41,050 nt of DNA from Kutzneria sp036403095. Its GTDB lineage: Bacteria; Actinomycetota; Actinomycetes; Mycobacteriales; Pseudonocardiaceae. The notes below the pieces were generated by a model. The model did no database searches. It saw only the letters and a list, made by a program, of their open reading frames with translations, and was not told the origin of the DNA. Location of the stretch: positions 1 to 41,050 of the forward strand of contig DASWRQ010000341.1 in NCBI GenBank assembly GCA_036403095.1. The letters are read 5' to 3'. The stretch's first letter is position 1, and the number at the start of each line of letters is the position of its first letter. Shown here piece after piece: positions 1-7,395 of this stretch. The position numbers were made by a program, and so were the translations under genes.

Positions 1-468
1 ACGGCCCTGACGGTCAGCGGCATGGTGTTCAGCACGCTGGTAGTGCGCTGGACGCGGACCCTGTGGCGCACCACGGCCATCCGCATCGGCACGGCCATCT
101 ACGGGGTGTGGGCGCTGGCCAGCCTGGGCGCGGTGCTGGTGCCGGGATCGTGGCTGCCGGCCTATCTGATGGCCACGGCGGCGGTGCTCAGCGCCGGCAC
201 GCTGATCGGCAACCGGGCCAACGCGTTGGCCGAGGCAGCCGCGCCGAAACAGACGCGGGGGCGGCACCTGGCGGCGTTCCAGTACGCGTTCACCGCGGCC
301 GGCATCGCCGCGCCGGCCGTGGTGGCGTTGTTCGCGCTGGGACCGTGGCTGCCGTGGCTCGTGGTGGCCGCGTCAGCCACGGTCGCCGTGGCGGCAATGC
401 CTTACCTGGCAAGGAGTCTGCCGCGAGACGCGGTGCGTGGGGACTACGGCAGGATCGCGTCCACGTAG
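1..468 (+). CDS. MFS transporter, C-terminal part (partial at window edge)
   Basis: The reading frame is open from base 1, so this is the 3' end of a longer gene; the first in-frame ATG at 22 is probably internal. The roughly 155 visible residues form about four hydrophobic segments separated by short basic loops, such as the RWTRTLWR stretch near the start. A cytoplasmic-type loop with AAAPKQTRGRHLAAFQYAF precedes the last pair of helices. This layout fits the last membrane spans of a 12-TM major facilitator permease. The substrate cannot be read. The stop overlaps the convergent SDR gene by 25 bases. Membrane protein is clear; MFS assignment is an inference from topology and loop style. Confidence 0.7.
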   Translation, partial: TALTVSGMVFSTLVVRWTRTLWRTTAIRIGTAIYGVWALASLGAVLVPGSWLPAYLMATAAVLSAGTLIGNRANALAEAAAPKQTRGRHLAAFQYAFTAAGIAAPAVVALFALGPWLPWLVVAASATVAVAAMPYLARSLPRDAVRGDYGRIAST

Positions 469-1238
469 CCGCCGTCGACGCGCAGGGCGCCGCCGGTGGT
501 GGCCGAGGACAGCGGGGAGGCCAGGTAGACGACCATGTTGGCGATCTCCTCGGGCTCGATCAGCCGTTGCAGCAGCGACTGCGGCCGGTGCTCCCGCATG
601 AACTGGCGCTGCGCCTGGTCCCACGGCAGGTCCTTGTCCACCAGTTGGTAGACGAACTCCTCGACGCCGCCGGTGTGGGTGGGGCCGGCGATCACCGAGT
701 TGACCGTGACGCCGGTGCCGGCGGCGTGCTTGGCGAAGCCGCGGGACACGGCCAGCAGCGAGGTCTTGGTCATGCCGTAGTGGATCATCTCGGCCGGCGT
801 GACGATGGCCGAGTCGCTGGCGATGTACTGGATCCGGCCCCAGCCCCGCTCGGTCATGCCCGGCAGGTAGGCGCGGGTCAGCCGGACCGCCGACAGCACG
901 TTGACCTCGAAGTAGCGCCGCCATTCGTCGTCGGTGATCTCCAGCGGCGACTCGGCGCCGAAGATGCCGAGGTTGTTGACCAGCACGTCCGCGGTCGGCA
1001 CGGCGGCCAGCACCTGGGCGGTGCCGTCCTCGGTCGACACGTCGCCGGCCGCCGCGACGAACCGCCCGTCCGGCACCTGCTCCCGCAGCGTGTCGATGGC
1101 CGCCGTGACGCCGTCCGGCTTGCGCCCGTTGACGGCCACCGTGGCGCCGGCCCGGGCCAGCCCGGCCGCGATGGCCTGGCCGATGCCCTGGGTCGAGCCC
1201 GTGACGAGGGCGACCTTGCCGGTGAGGTCGAGTCGCAT
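444..1238 (-). CDS. SDR family NAD(P)-dependent oxidoreductase
   Basis: A 264-residue classical short-chain dehydrogenase. It has the N-terminal nucleotide-binding motif TGSTQGIG, the NNLG motif, a Ser in the IASDSAIVT strand, and the catalytic YGMTK (Tyr-x3-Lys). The C-terminus GGALRVDGGYVD is typical of FabG-like members. I chose the ATG at 1236-1238 because AGGAG lies about 9 bases upstream and the protein then begins MRLDLTGKVALVTG, as the family does. The frame stays open 19 codons further upstream, but through a 14-bp tandem repeat. The gene stands alone: convergent with the MFS gene and 120 bases from the next gene. Substrate unknown. Confidence 0.93.
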   Translation of the reverse strand: MRLDLTGKVALVTGSTQGIGQAIAAGLARAGATVAVNGRKPDGVTAAIDTLREQVPDGRFVAAAGDVSTEDGTAQVLAAVPTADVLVNNLGIFGAESPLEITDDEWRRYFEVNVLSAVRLTRAYLPGMTERGWGRIQYIASDSAIVTPAEMIHYGMTKTSLLAVSRGFAKHAAGTGVTVNSVIAGPTHTGGVEEFVYQLVDKDLPWDQAQRQFMREHRPQSLLQRLIEPEEIANMVVYLASPLSSATTGGALRVDGGYVDAILP

Positions 1239-1263
1239 GTGAGGGGATCTCCTGTTCTGGTGG

Positions 1264-1333
1264 TCGCTGTTCCGGGATCGCTGTTCCGGGATCACTGTTG
1301 TCGGGTCGCTGTTCTGGAGTCGCTGTTCTGGGG
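1264..1333. repeat. Five tandem 14-bp imperfect repeats
   Basis: Five consecutive 14-base units, consensus TCGCTGTTCYGGGR, occupy the gap upstream of the SDR gene. Units 1 and 2 are identical, units 4 and 5 differ at one position, and unit 3 is degenerate. Partial copies flank the array (CTGTTCTGG at 1252-1260 and CGCTGTG at 1334-1340). The array could hold repeated binding sites or be a simple slippage repeat. It is too short and has no spacers, so it is not CRISPR. Confidence 0.85.
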
Positions 1334-1357
1334 CGCTGTGCGTCCAGCCTGCTCGGG

Positions 1358-1807
1358 TCAGCTCGCCAGCGCGAGCGCAGCTGCCGCCGCCGTTGCCACC
1401 TTGTGGTCCTGCTCCGGCGACCCGCCGCCCACGCCGATCGCTCCGACCAGCACGCCGTCCCGGCGCAGCGGCACGCCGCCCGCGATGAACAGCAGCGGCC
1501 GGTCCAGCGCCGTCGGCAGGCTGTGGAACGGGCCGTCCGGCTTCACCGCGTCCACCACATCCGCCGTCGCCGCGTCCAGTTGGACCGCCGTGTACGCCTT
1601 GCGGGTGCTCGTCTCGCCCGAGATCAGCAGCGCCTCCTGGTCCCGCACGAAGCCCAGCAGGTGCCCGCCTCGGTCCAGCACCGTCACGCTGACCTTGATC
1701 CCGACCCCGTCCGCCTCCCTGCTGGCCGTCGCCAGCAGCTCGCGCAGCTCTTCGTTACTCAGGTCGATCGGATGGTCGTTGCGTGCTACGAATGTCAGCG
1801 TACACAA
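1358..1807 (-). CDS. GlcG/HbpS family (DUF336-like) protein
   Basis: A 149-residue protein of the GlcG/HbpS (PF03928) fold. The core pattern is visible in order: a helix NEELRELLATASREAD, the strand VSVTVLDRGGHLLGFVRD, a TSTRKAYTA helix, and the C-terminal GGVPLRRDGVLVGAIGVGGG motif ending EQDHKVATAAAAAL. Family members include the haem-binding, redox-sensing HbpS of streptomycetes and the GlcG proteins of glycolate loci. No Tat or Sec signal is visible, so this copy is probably cytoplasmic. The only in-frame start is TTG at 1805-1807, inside a long palindrome, with no clear ribosome site. The start is therefore uncertain; the family call is good. Confidence 0.85.
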   Translation of the reverse strand: MCTLTFVARNDHPIDLSNEELRELLATASREADGVGIKVSVTVLDRGGHLLGFVRDQEALLISGETSTRKAYTAVQLDAATADVVDAVKPDGPFHSLPTALDRPLLFIAGGVPLRRDGVLVGAIGVGGGSPEQDHKVATAAAAALALAS

Positions 1808-1820
1808 TAGTTGTGTACGC
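1798..1820. promoter_or_regulatory. Perfect palindrome over the GlcG-like gene start (putative operator)
   Basis: GCGTACACAA-TAG-TTGTGTACGC is a perfect 10-3-10 inverted repeat lying across the TTG start of the GlcG-like gene, in the 73-base gap to the divergent DUF6193 gene. Size and symmetry suit a TetR-, GntR- or MarR-type dimer. No regulator gene is adjacent, so the binding protein is unknown. Confidence 0.65.
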
Positions 1821-1880
1821 CGTCTAACAGCGTTGACATGTTACTTGCGGTGAGCTGGGCCACTGGTACCTTGGGATGCC

Positions 1881-3143
1881 GTGGGGGAATCGCCGCACCA
1901 GGACCTGCTCGGCGCCGGTGGCCTTCGGGCCGTGCTGGAGAACGCCTGTCCCGACTCTGACATCGAGATGTATCCGGCCCCGGGGCTCTTCGACGGCTTC
2001 GGGGCGCAGGTGCGCCGCGGCGACCGTGCCGTGCGTCTCCAGCCGCTTCGAGACGAGCAGCGGTGCTCGATCACTTTCAGCTGGCGCGATTCGTCCCTGC
2101 GCCGGGTGTGTCGGACCGACCTGGCCGAGATCGCCGGCTCGGCCGCCACCTGGCTCGGCGGCGCGACCCCGGCGGAATTCGCGCTGCGGTGGCCGTTCGC
2201 CGACTTCGTCGCCATCGCCGAGGCGTTCGAGCGCGGCGACCGGATCGAGCAGGCGTGGCAGTCGCACCGCGTGCACGATCGCTCCCGGCACGGTCGGTTC
2301 GTCGAGGCGGCGATGCGGGAACCGTTGCTGCGCCGCATGTTCCCGTTCACGTCCATGTTCTGGATGAGCTTCCGCCCGACAGCCGACGAGTACACGGTGC
2401 CCGGGCCATGGGTGCGACCGGCCGGTAACGGTCGGTTCACGGTGGAGGAGGACCGGCGGGAGGAGCCGACCGTCGACTACGACGCCGAGACGGCCGTCCG
2501 TGTGGTGCTCAAGGAGATGGACCGGCTCGGCATCCCGGGGCCCGACGAGGTGAACCCCGCCCATGTGCGGCCGGCCTACGGACATCCGAAGCACCGGCGA
2601 GACCTGTCAGCCGGCGACCGGTCTGCCGTTTGCCACCTCGACCGCCGCGCACTCGGCTATCCGGTGACTTTCAGGTGGCGCAACGAGACCATGGCTCACG
2701 CGTGGACCCACGATCCGGTCGAGACGATCGCGGCGGCCGAGCAGTGGGTGGGCGGCGCGTCGCCTCGGAAGTTGGCACGGGCGTGGCCGTTCGTCGACTT
2801 CGTGGACCTCGGCGAGGCGTTCGAGCGCGGCGATCGGCACGAATACGAGTGGCAGAAGGCCAGGGCCCGTGCGATGTACGGCCTCCGGCCGGTGGTCGAG
2901 GCGGCCATGCGCGAGCCCCGCCTGCGCCGACTGGAACCGGTGGTGTCGGCGAATCGCTTGTGGTTCCGCACGTCCGGGGAACGCGCCCGCCTGACGGTGG
3001 TGTCCGTCGGCGGCCGATGCGCGGTCCTCGACGAGCACGGCGTGGTCGTCGGCGATTACGACGCCGAGGCGGCCGTCCGCGTTTGTGCTGCGGACATGGA
3101 CCGCCTCGACGAGCCGGGGCCGGACGAGCTCAGATCTCCGTGA
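1881..3143 (+). CDS. Tandem DUF6193 protein (natural-product-associated family)
   Basis: A 420-residue protein containing two copies of the same domain, at about residues 84-222 and 282-416. Each copy has a Trp-Leu/Val-Gly-Gly-Ala start, then WPF(A/V)DFV, EAFERGDR, VEAAMREP(L/R)LRR and a closing YDAE(T/A)AVRV segment with a PGPDE tail. I recognise this as the DUF6193 'natural product biosynthesis' family of actinobacteria, whose biochemical role is unknown; members usually carry one copy. The GTG at 1881 is the only sensible start before the conserved LLGAGGLRAVL segment; its ribosome site is weak. The second copy has lost the FPFTS motif of the first. Convergent with the ABC-F gene, overlapping it by 14 bases. 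Confidence 0.8.
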   Translation: MGESPHQDLLGAGGLRAVLENACPDSDIEMYPAPGLFDGFGAQVRRGDRAVRLQPLRDEQRCSITFSWRDSSLRRVCRTDLAEIAGSAATWLGGATPAEFALRWPFADFVAIAEAFERGDRIEQAWQSHRVHDRSRHGRFVEAAMREPLLRRMFPFTSMFWMSFRPTADEYTVPGPWVRPAGNGRFTVEEDRREEPTVDYDAETAVRVVLKEMDRLGIPGPDEVNPAHVRPAYGHPKHRRDLSAGDRSAVCHLDRRALGYPVTFRWRNETMAHAWTHDPVETIAAAEQWVGGASPRKLARAWPFVDFVDLGEAFERGDRHEYEWQKARARAMYGLRPVVEAAMREPRLRRLEPVVSANRLWFRTSGERARLTVVSVGGRCAVLDEHGVVVGDYDAEAAVRVCAADMDRLDEPGPDELRSP

Positions 3144-4725
3144 GCGTGCCGTTGGCCAGCCGCAGGCGGCGGGTGATGCCGATCTCGGCCAGGAACCGCT
3201 CGTCGTGGCTGACCACGACAAAGGCGCCCTGATACGAGTTCAACGCGCCGGTGAGCTGCTCGACGCTGGCCAGGTCGAGGTTGTTGGTGGGCTCGTCGAG
3301 CAGCAGCAGGTGCGGCGCCGGCTCGGCGCACAGCACGCACAGCAGGGTGGCCCGCAGGCGTTCGCCCCCGGACAGCACCCGCACCGGCAGCTGGGAGCGT
3401 TCGGCGCGGAAAAGGAAGCGCGCCAACAGGTTCATCATGTCGGAGGTGGGCAGGGTGGGGGCGAAGGCCCGCAGGTTGTCGGCCGTGGACCGGTCGAGGT
3501 CGAGCAGGTCCAGCCGTTGCGACAGGTAGGCCACCCGACCGTCGGCACGGGTCAGCACGCCCCGGTCGGGTTCCTGGAGCCCGGCGGCGATGCGCATGAG
3601 CGTCGACTTGCCGACGCCGTTGGCGCCGAGCAGGGCGATCCGCTCGGGCCCACGGATCGACAGGCTCACGCCGTCGCCGGCGAAAAGCTCCCGCACGCGC
3701 AGGTGCTCGCCGTGGAAAACGGTGCGGCCGGCCGGAACCGTGGTGTCGGGCAGCGACAGGGAGATCGTCTTGTCGTCCCGCAGCGACCGCTCGGCCTCGT
3801 CCAGCCGGGCCTTGGCGCTCTCGACCCGCTGGCCGTGCATGTCGTTGGCCTTGCCGGCGGCCGACTGGGCCTTCTGCTTGATCAGGCCCAGCGCGATCCG
3901 CGGGATGTCGCTGCCGGAGCGGGCTCCGGCGCCGGCCCGCCGGGCCGCCTTCTCCCTGGCCTGCTGCATCTCCCGCTTCTCCCGCTTGAGGTCCTGCTCG
4001 GCGTTGCGGATGTTCTTCTCCGCGACCTCGCGGGCGGCCTTGATCGACGCCTGGTACTCGGCGAACGAGCCGCCGTGCATGGCGATCTCGCCGCGGTCCA
4101 GCTCGGCCACCCGGTCGGCCAGGTCCAGCAGCTCGCGGTCGTGGCTGACCAGCAGCAGACAGCCCTTCCAGTCCCGGAGCACGGTGTGCAGCCGCCGCCG
4201 GCCGTCCCGGTCGAGGTTGTTGGTCGGCTCGTCCAGCAGCAGCACGTCGGGCTGCTTGAGCAACTGCGCGGCCAGGCCGATGGAGATCACCTGGCCGCCG
4301 CTGAGCGTGCCGATCCGGCGGTCCAACGCGATGTCGCCGAGACCGAGCCGGTCCAGCTCGGCCCGGGCGCGCTCTTCCACGTCCCAGTCGTTGCCGACGA
4401 CGGTGAAGTTCTGCTCGCTCGCGTCGCCGCCCTCGATCGCCCGGATCGCGGCCACCACCGGGGCGATCTCCAACACCTCGGCGACCGTCGGCTCGCCGGT
4501 CAGCGGCAGCGACTGCGGCAGGTAACCCAGCACGCCGTCCACGGTGATCGTGCCGGAACGGGGGCGCAGCTCGCCGGCGATCAGCTTGAGCAGCGTGCTC
4601 TTGCCGGCCCCGTTCGGCGCGACCAGGGCCGTCCGGCCGGCGCCAACGGCGAACGACAGGTCGGCGAACACCGGGGTGCCGTCCGGCCAGTAGAAGGACA
4701 AGTTGGAGCAGACGATTTTCGGCAT
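3130..4725 (-). CDS. ABC-F family ATP-binding protein (ribosome-associated type)
   Basis: A 531-residue soluble protein with two ABC ATPase domains and no membrane segments, the hallmark of ABC-F proteins. These bind the ribosomal E site and act in translation or in resistance to ribosome-targeting antibiotics. Domain 1 has APNGAGKST (residues 36-44; the first Gly of the P-loop is Ala), LSGGQ, LLLDEPTNNLD and VSHD. A charged linker of about 80 residues follows. Domain 2 has GANGVGKST, LSGGE, LLLDEPTNNLD and VVSHDERFL. I chose the ATG at 4723-4725 because GGAG lies 7 bases upstream; an ATG 5 codons earlier has no such site. The leader holds a short ORF and hairpins suggesting attenuation control. 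Confidence 0.93.
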   Translation of the reverse strand: MPKIVCSNLSFYWPDGTPVFADLSFAVGAGRTALVAPNGAGKSTLLKLIAGELRPRSGTITVDGVLGYLPQSLPLTGEPTVAEVLEIAPVVAAIRAIEGGDASEQNFTVVGNDWDVEERARAELDRLGLGDIALDRRIGTLSGGQVISIGLAAQLLKQPDVLLLDEPTNNLDRDGRRRLHTVLRDWKGCLLLVSHDRELLDLADRVAELDRGEIAMHGGSFAEYQASIKAAREVAEKNIRNAEQDLKREKREMQQAREKAARRAGAGARSGSDIPRIALGLIKQKAQSAAGKANDMHGQRVESAKARLDEAERSLRDDKTISLSLPDTTVPAGRTVFHGEHLRVRELFAGDGVSLSIRGPERIALLGANGVGKSTLMRIAAGLQEPDRGVLTRADGRVAYLSQRLDLLDLDRSTADNLRAFAPTLPTSDMMNLLARFLFRAERSQLPVRVLSGGERLRATLLCVLCAEPAPHLLLLDEPTNNLDLASVEQLTGALNSYQGAFVVVSHDERFLAEIGITRRLRLANGTLTEI

Positions 4726-4791
4726 GGGAGTCTCCACCATGGAAACGGGCGCGCACGGGCGACCCGGCAGACGAACAGATGCGAGGGCACG

Positions 4792-4835
4792 ACCGGGCGC
4801 GGCGTCAGGCCGGACGCCGTTGTCGCGGGGCCGGT
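4792..4835 (-). promoter_or_regulatory. Stem-loop structure in the ABC-F leader (putative attenuator)
   Basis: Between the short leader ORF and the ABC-F start there is a 7-bp stem, CGGCGTC/GACGCCG (4800-4806 and 4813-4819), inside an outer pair ACCGG (4792-4796)/CCGGT (4831-4835). Stacked hairpins after a short ORF are typical of ribosome-mediated attenuators. In GC-rich DNA some stems arise by chance, so this is suggestive only. Confidence 0.4.
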
Positions 4836-4836
4836 A

Positions 4837-4869
4837 TCAGCCCTCGATGTCGTCCTCGACCACCATCAC
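4837..4869 (-). CDS. Candidate leader peptide upstream of the ABC-F gene
   Basis: A 10-codon ORF beginning GTG-ATG and reading (M)MVVEDDIEG before TGA. GGGAG lies 8 bases before the GTG, which is ideal spacing. It ends 111 bases before the ABC-F start. Many ABC-F resistance genes are induced when an antibiotic stalls a ribosome on such a leader; that role here is inferred from position and the ribosome site only. Confidence 0.4.
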   Translation of the reverse strand: MMVVEDDIEG

Positions 4870-4913
4870 GGCGGTTACTCCCTGTTGCGTGGTGTGCTGC
4901 CCATTTCAGCTTA

Positions 4914-5909
4914 TCAGCCGGCCGTCCAGCCGAGGGCCGGGCCGAGTTTGGTGGCCATATCCGTGAGGATCTGGATGTAGTCGGAGTGCTCGAAGGTGAA
5001 CGGCAGCGCGAACGCCACCTCCTCGACCTCGCGGAACGCCGCGTTGTCGTGCAGCTGCTCGGCGATCTGGTCCGAGGTGCCGACGAGGTCCTTCGCGAAC
5101 AGCAGGCCGCGCGGCCCGAACGGCGTGCCGAACCGGGCGGCCCGCTTCGCCGCGTACTCCTCGTAACGGGCCCGCTGGTCGGCGGTGGCGCTGTCGGTCG
5201 GGATGACCACAAAACCGTGCGAGACCCGGCCCTCGGGGTTGAACTTCCGGTACGTCCTGATCAGGCCCAGCTGGATCTCGTCGAAGTCGGTGCTGGTCTC
5301 GGTGGCCGTGACCACGTTGCTGGTCAGGAAGTTCATGCCGGTCTCGCCGGCCCACTGCGCCGAGCGGGCGCTGCCGCCGCCGTACCACATGCGGTCGATC
5401 AGGCCGGGGGAGTGCGGCTGCACCCGCGGCGAGAACTGCTCGATGCCCTCCTGGCCGCTGAACGTCGACACCGTGTCGCCGCGCACGCCGGCCAGCAGGC
5501 GGTGGACCCGCTGGTAGCTGAAGTCCTCCACGTCCTGGGTGTCCGGGTAGAGCGCGTCCTTGACGTCGTCGTAGTGCATCGGCTGGCCGACGCTGACGCC
5601 CGGGTTGAGCCGGCCGCCGGACAGCACGTCCACCGTGGCCAGGTCCTCGGCCAGGCGCAGCGGGTTCTCCCAGCCCAGCGGGATCACCGCCGTGCCCAGC
5701 TGGATGCGGCTGGTCCGCTGGGTCGCCGCCGCGAGGAAGGCGACCGGGGACGAGATGCCGAACTGGAGGTGGCGGTGGCGCACCCAGGCGCTGTCGAAGC
5801 CGAGTTGCTCGCCCAGTTGGATGATCTCCAGCGTGGCCTCGTGGCCCCGGCGCGGGTCGGCCTCGTCGAACAGGCCGATGGTCAGGAAACCGAGCTTGCG
5901 CAGCGGCAC
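4914..5909 (-). CDS. LLM class flavin-dependent oxidoreductase
   Basis: A 331-residue luciferase-like monooxygenase of the F420/FMN-dependent TIM-barrel superfamily. It begins LGFLTIGLFDEADPRRGHE and shows FDSAWVRHRHLQFGISSPV, RTSRIQLGTAVIPLGWENPL and GRLNPGVSVGQP, the standard landmarks of the family. A late VGTSDQIAEQL motif also fits. The GTG at 5907-5909 is chosen because GGAGG sits 6 bases upstream; the frame stays open 48 codons further but through unrelated sequence overlapping the GNAT gene. It lies 52 bases downstream of the GNAT gene on the same strand and may be cotranscribed. Substrate unknown. Confidence 0.92.
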   Translation of the reverse strand: MPLRKLGFLTIGLFDEADPRRGHEATLEIIQLGEQLGFDSAWVRHRHLQFGISSPVAFLAAATQRTSRIQLGTAVIPLGWENPLRLAEDLATVDVLSGGRLNPGVSVGQPMHYDDVKDALYPDTQDVEDFSYQRVHRLLAGVRGDTVSTFSGQEGIEQFSPRVQPHSPGLIDRMWYGGGSARSAQWAGETGMNFLTSNVVTATETSTDFDEIQLGLIRTYRKFNPEGRVSHGFVVIPTDSATADQRARYEEYAAKRAARFGTPFGPRGLLFAKDLVGTSDQIAEQLHDNAAFREVEEVAFALPFTFEHSDYIQILTDMATKLGPALGWTAG

Positions 5910-5961
5910 GGGGATCCTCCAGAGGTCGTCCTGGCCACCAGTCTTCCAGTTAGTTGAGAGT

Positions 5962-6534
5962 TCAGCAATCTGTTGTGACGCAGGCGTGCACGTGCATGTC
6001 GTGCCACCCGTCCGCGTGCTTCGCCTCGCTGCGCTTCGTGCCCTCCAGGGCATAACCCGCCGCCGTCGCCACCCGGCACGACGCCTCGTTCCGGGTCGAG
6101 TGCAGCACCTCGATCCGGTGCAGGCCCAGCTCGCCGAACGCCCACGCCGACAACGCCGTCAGCGCCCGCTTCGCCGTCCGACGGCCCCTCGCCTCCGGCA
6201 GCACCCAGTACGACACCTCGGCCAGGCCCTCCCGCAGGTCGATCGTGCGGAGGCTGATCTGCCCGGCGACCTTGTCGTCCTCGGTGACCGCCCAGCCCGC
6301 ACCGGTCTCCTGGCGCCATCGCCGCTCCCAGTTCTCGATGTAGGCGCGGGCCTCGTCGTCCGTCATCGTCCGGGCGTGCCAGCGCTGGATCCCCGGATCC
6401 GCGTACGCCGCCATGACGACCCCGTGATCCGCCGGCCGCCACGGCCGCAGGACCAGGCCCTCCGCGTGGATCTCCGGCTGCGGCTGCGATGCGAGCGTGC
6501 CGACCGGCAACGCTGGCGTGACAAGAGAAGGCAC
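5962..6534 (-). CDS. GNAT family N-acetyltransferase
   Basis: A 190-residue GNAT protein of the RimJ/RimL type. It starts an acetyltransferase core at LVLRPWRPADHGVVMAAYAD. It has the acetyl-CoA loop in ARGRRTAKRALTAL, the motif HRIEVLHSTRNEASCRVA, and AGYALEGTKRSEAKHADGWHDMHVHA at the C-terminus. These features match the group that acetylates protein N-termini or small amines and antibiotics; the substrate is not readable. GTG at 6532-6534 was chosen, with AAGG upstream; ATG starts further upstream would run into the divergent ATP-grasp gene. A small palindrome TTACG-A-CGTAA (6545-6555) lies in the shared promoter gap. Confidence 0.88.
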   Translation of the reverse strand: MPSLVTPALPVGTLASQPQPEIHAEGLVLRPWRPADHGVVMAAYADPGIQRWHARTMTDDEARAYIENWERRWRQETGAGWAVTEDDKVAGQISLRTIDLREGLAEVSYWVLPEARGRRTAKRALTALSAWAFGELGLHRIEVLHSTRNEASCRVATAAGYALEGTKRSEAKHADGWHDMHVHACVTTDC

Positions 6535-6597
6535 GCCCGCGACCTTACGACGTAAATCCGTTGGAGCGGAAACGGAATTGTGAGGCACCATCGGCCC

Positions 6598-7395
6598 ATG
6601 ACGCTGATCGTGCCGGCCGACCCGCTCCGCCCGCGCCGGGCCGACGAACACTTCGCCGCCGAGGCCGCGGCCGCCCGCGCGGCCGGCGTCGGCGTTGTGC
6701 TGGTCGACCACGACCGCCTGTCCCGGGGCGACGCCTCGGCGACGGTCGACGGCGCCGTTTATCGCGGCTGGATGCTGCGCAGCGAGCACTATGCGCTGCT
6801 CACCGGCCTGCGGACCAGCGCTTCGCAGTACCGGCGGGCCCATGAGCTGCCCGGTTGGCACTCCGCCCTCGCCCCGGTCACACCGGAATCCGTGTGGACA
6901 ACAGGCTTTTCCCGCGACGACTTCGACCGCGCCCGAGCCGCGCTGGCCGCCGGGCCGGCCGTGCTCCGGGACTACACCAAGTCCATGAAGCACTACTGGC
7001 ACGAGGCCGCGTTCATTCCCGACCTGGCCGACGCCGACGCGGCCTGGGCGATCGCCGCGCGCTTCCTGGAGCTTCGCGACGATGATCGGACCGGCGGCTT
7101 CGTGCTGCGCCGGTTCGAGGACTTCGCCACGCCCGAACTGCGCACGTGGTGGGTCGACGGCGAGTGCCGCATCGTCGGTCCGCACCCCGACCTGCCGGCC
7201 GAAACCGTTGTGCCGCAACCCGATCTCGCCGACATCGGGCGGCTGGTCGCGAAGCTAGCGCTGCCGTTCGTGACGGTCGACGTGGTGCGGCGGACCGACG
7301 GGGTCTGGCGGGTCGTGGAGCTCGGCGACGGCCAGGTCAGCGACCGGCCGGCCGCCGTTTCCCCGGAGGCGTTGGTGGCGATGCTGTTCAGCTGA
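6598..7395 (+). CDS. ATP-grasp domain protein (DUF4343/R2K clade-like)
   Basis: A 265-residue protein starting MTLIVPADPLRPRRADEHFAAE. It shows the late features of the ATP-grasp R2K clade: VLRDYTKSMKHYWHEAAFI, FVLRRFEDF, a GECRIVGPHP strand, and a C-terminal VTVDVVRRTDGVWRVVELGDGQVSDRP, where the acidic metal-binding residues and an Asn/Asp site lie. R2K proteins are predicted peptide ligases found in biosynthetic and conflict loci. GTG at 6580 is an alternative start; the ATG at 6598 with GAGG upstream is preferred. Divergent from the GNAT gene and overlapping the convergent downstream gene by 8 bases. Confidence 0.8.
   Translation: MTLIVPADPLRPRRADEHFAAEAAAARAAGVGVVLVDHDRLSRGDASATVDGAVYRGWMLRSEHYALLTGLRTSASQYRRAHELPGWHSALAPVTPESVWTTGFSRDDFDRARAALAAGPAVLRDYTKSMKHYWHEAAFIPDLADADAAWAIAARFLELRDDDRTGGFVLRRFEDFATPELRTWWVDGECRIVGPHPDLPAETVVPQPDLADIGRLVAKLALPFVTVDVVRRTDGVWRVVELGDGQVSDRPAAVSPEALVAMLFS

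Noticed and set aside
1264..1333. CRISPR array
   Set aside because: The repeats are 14 bases with no unique spacers and no cas genes are present.
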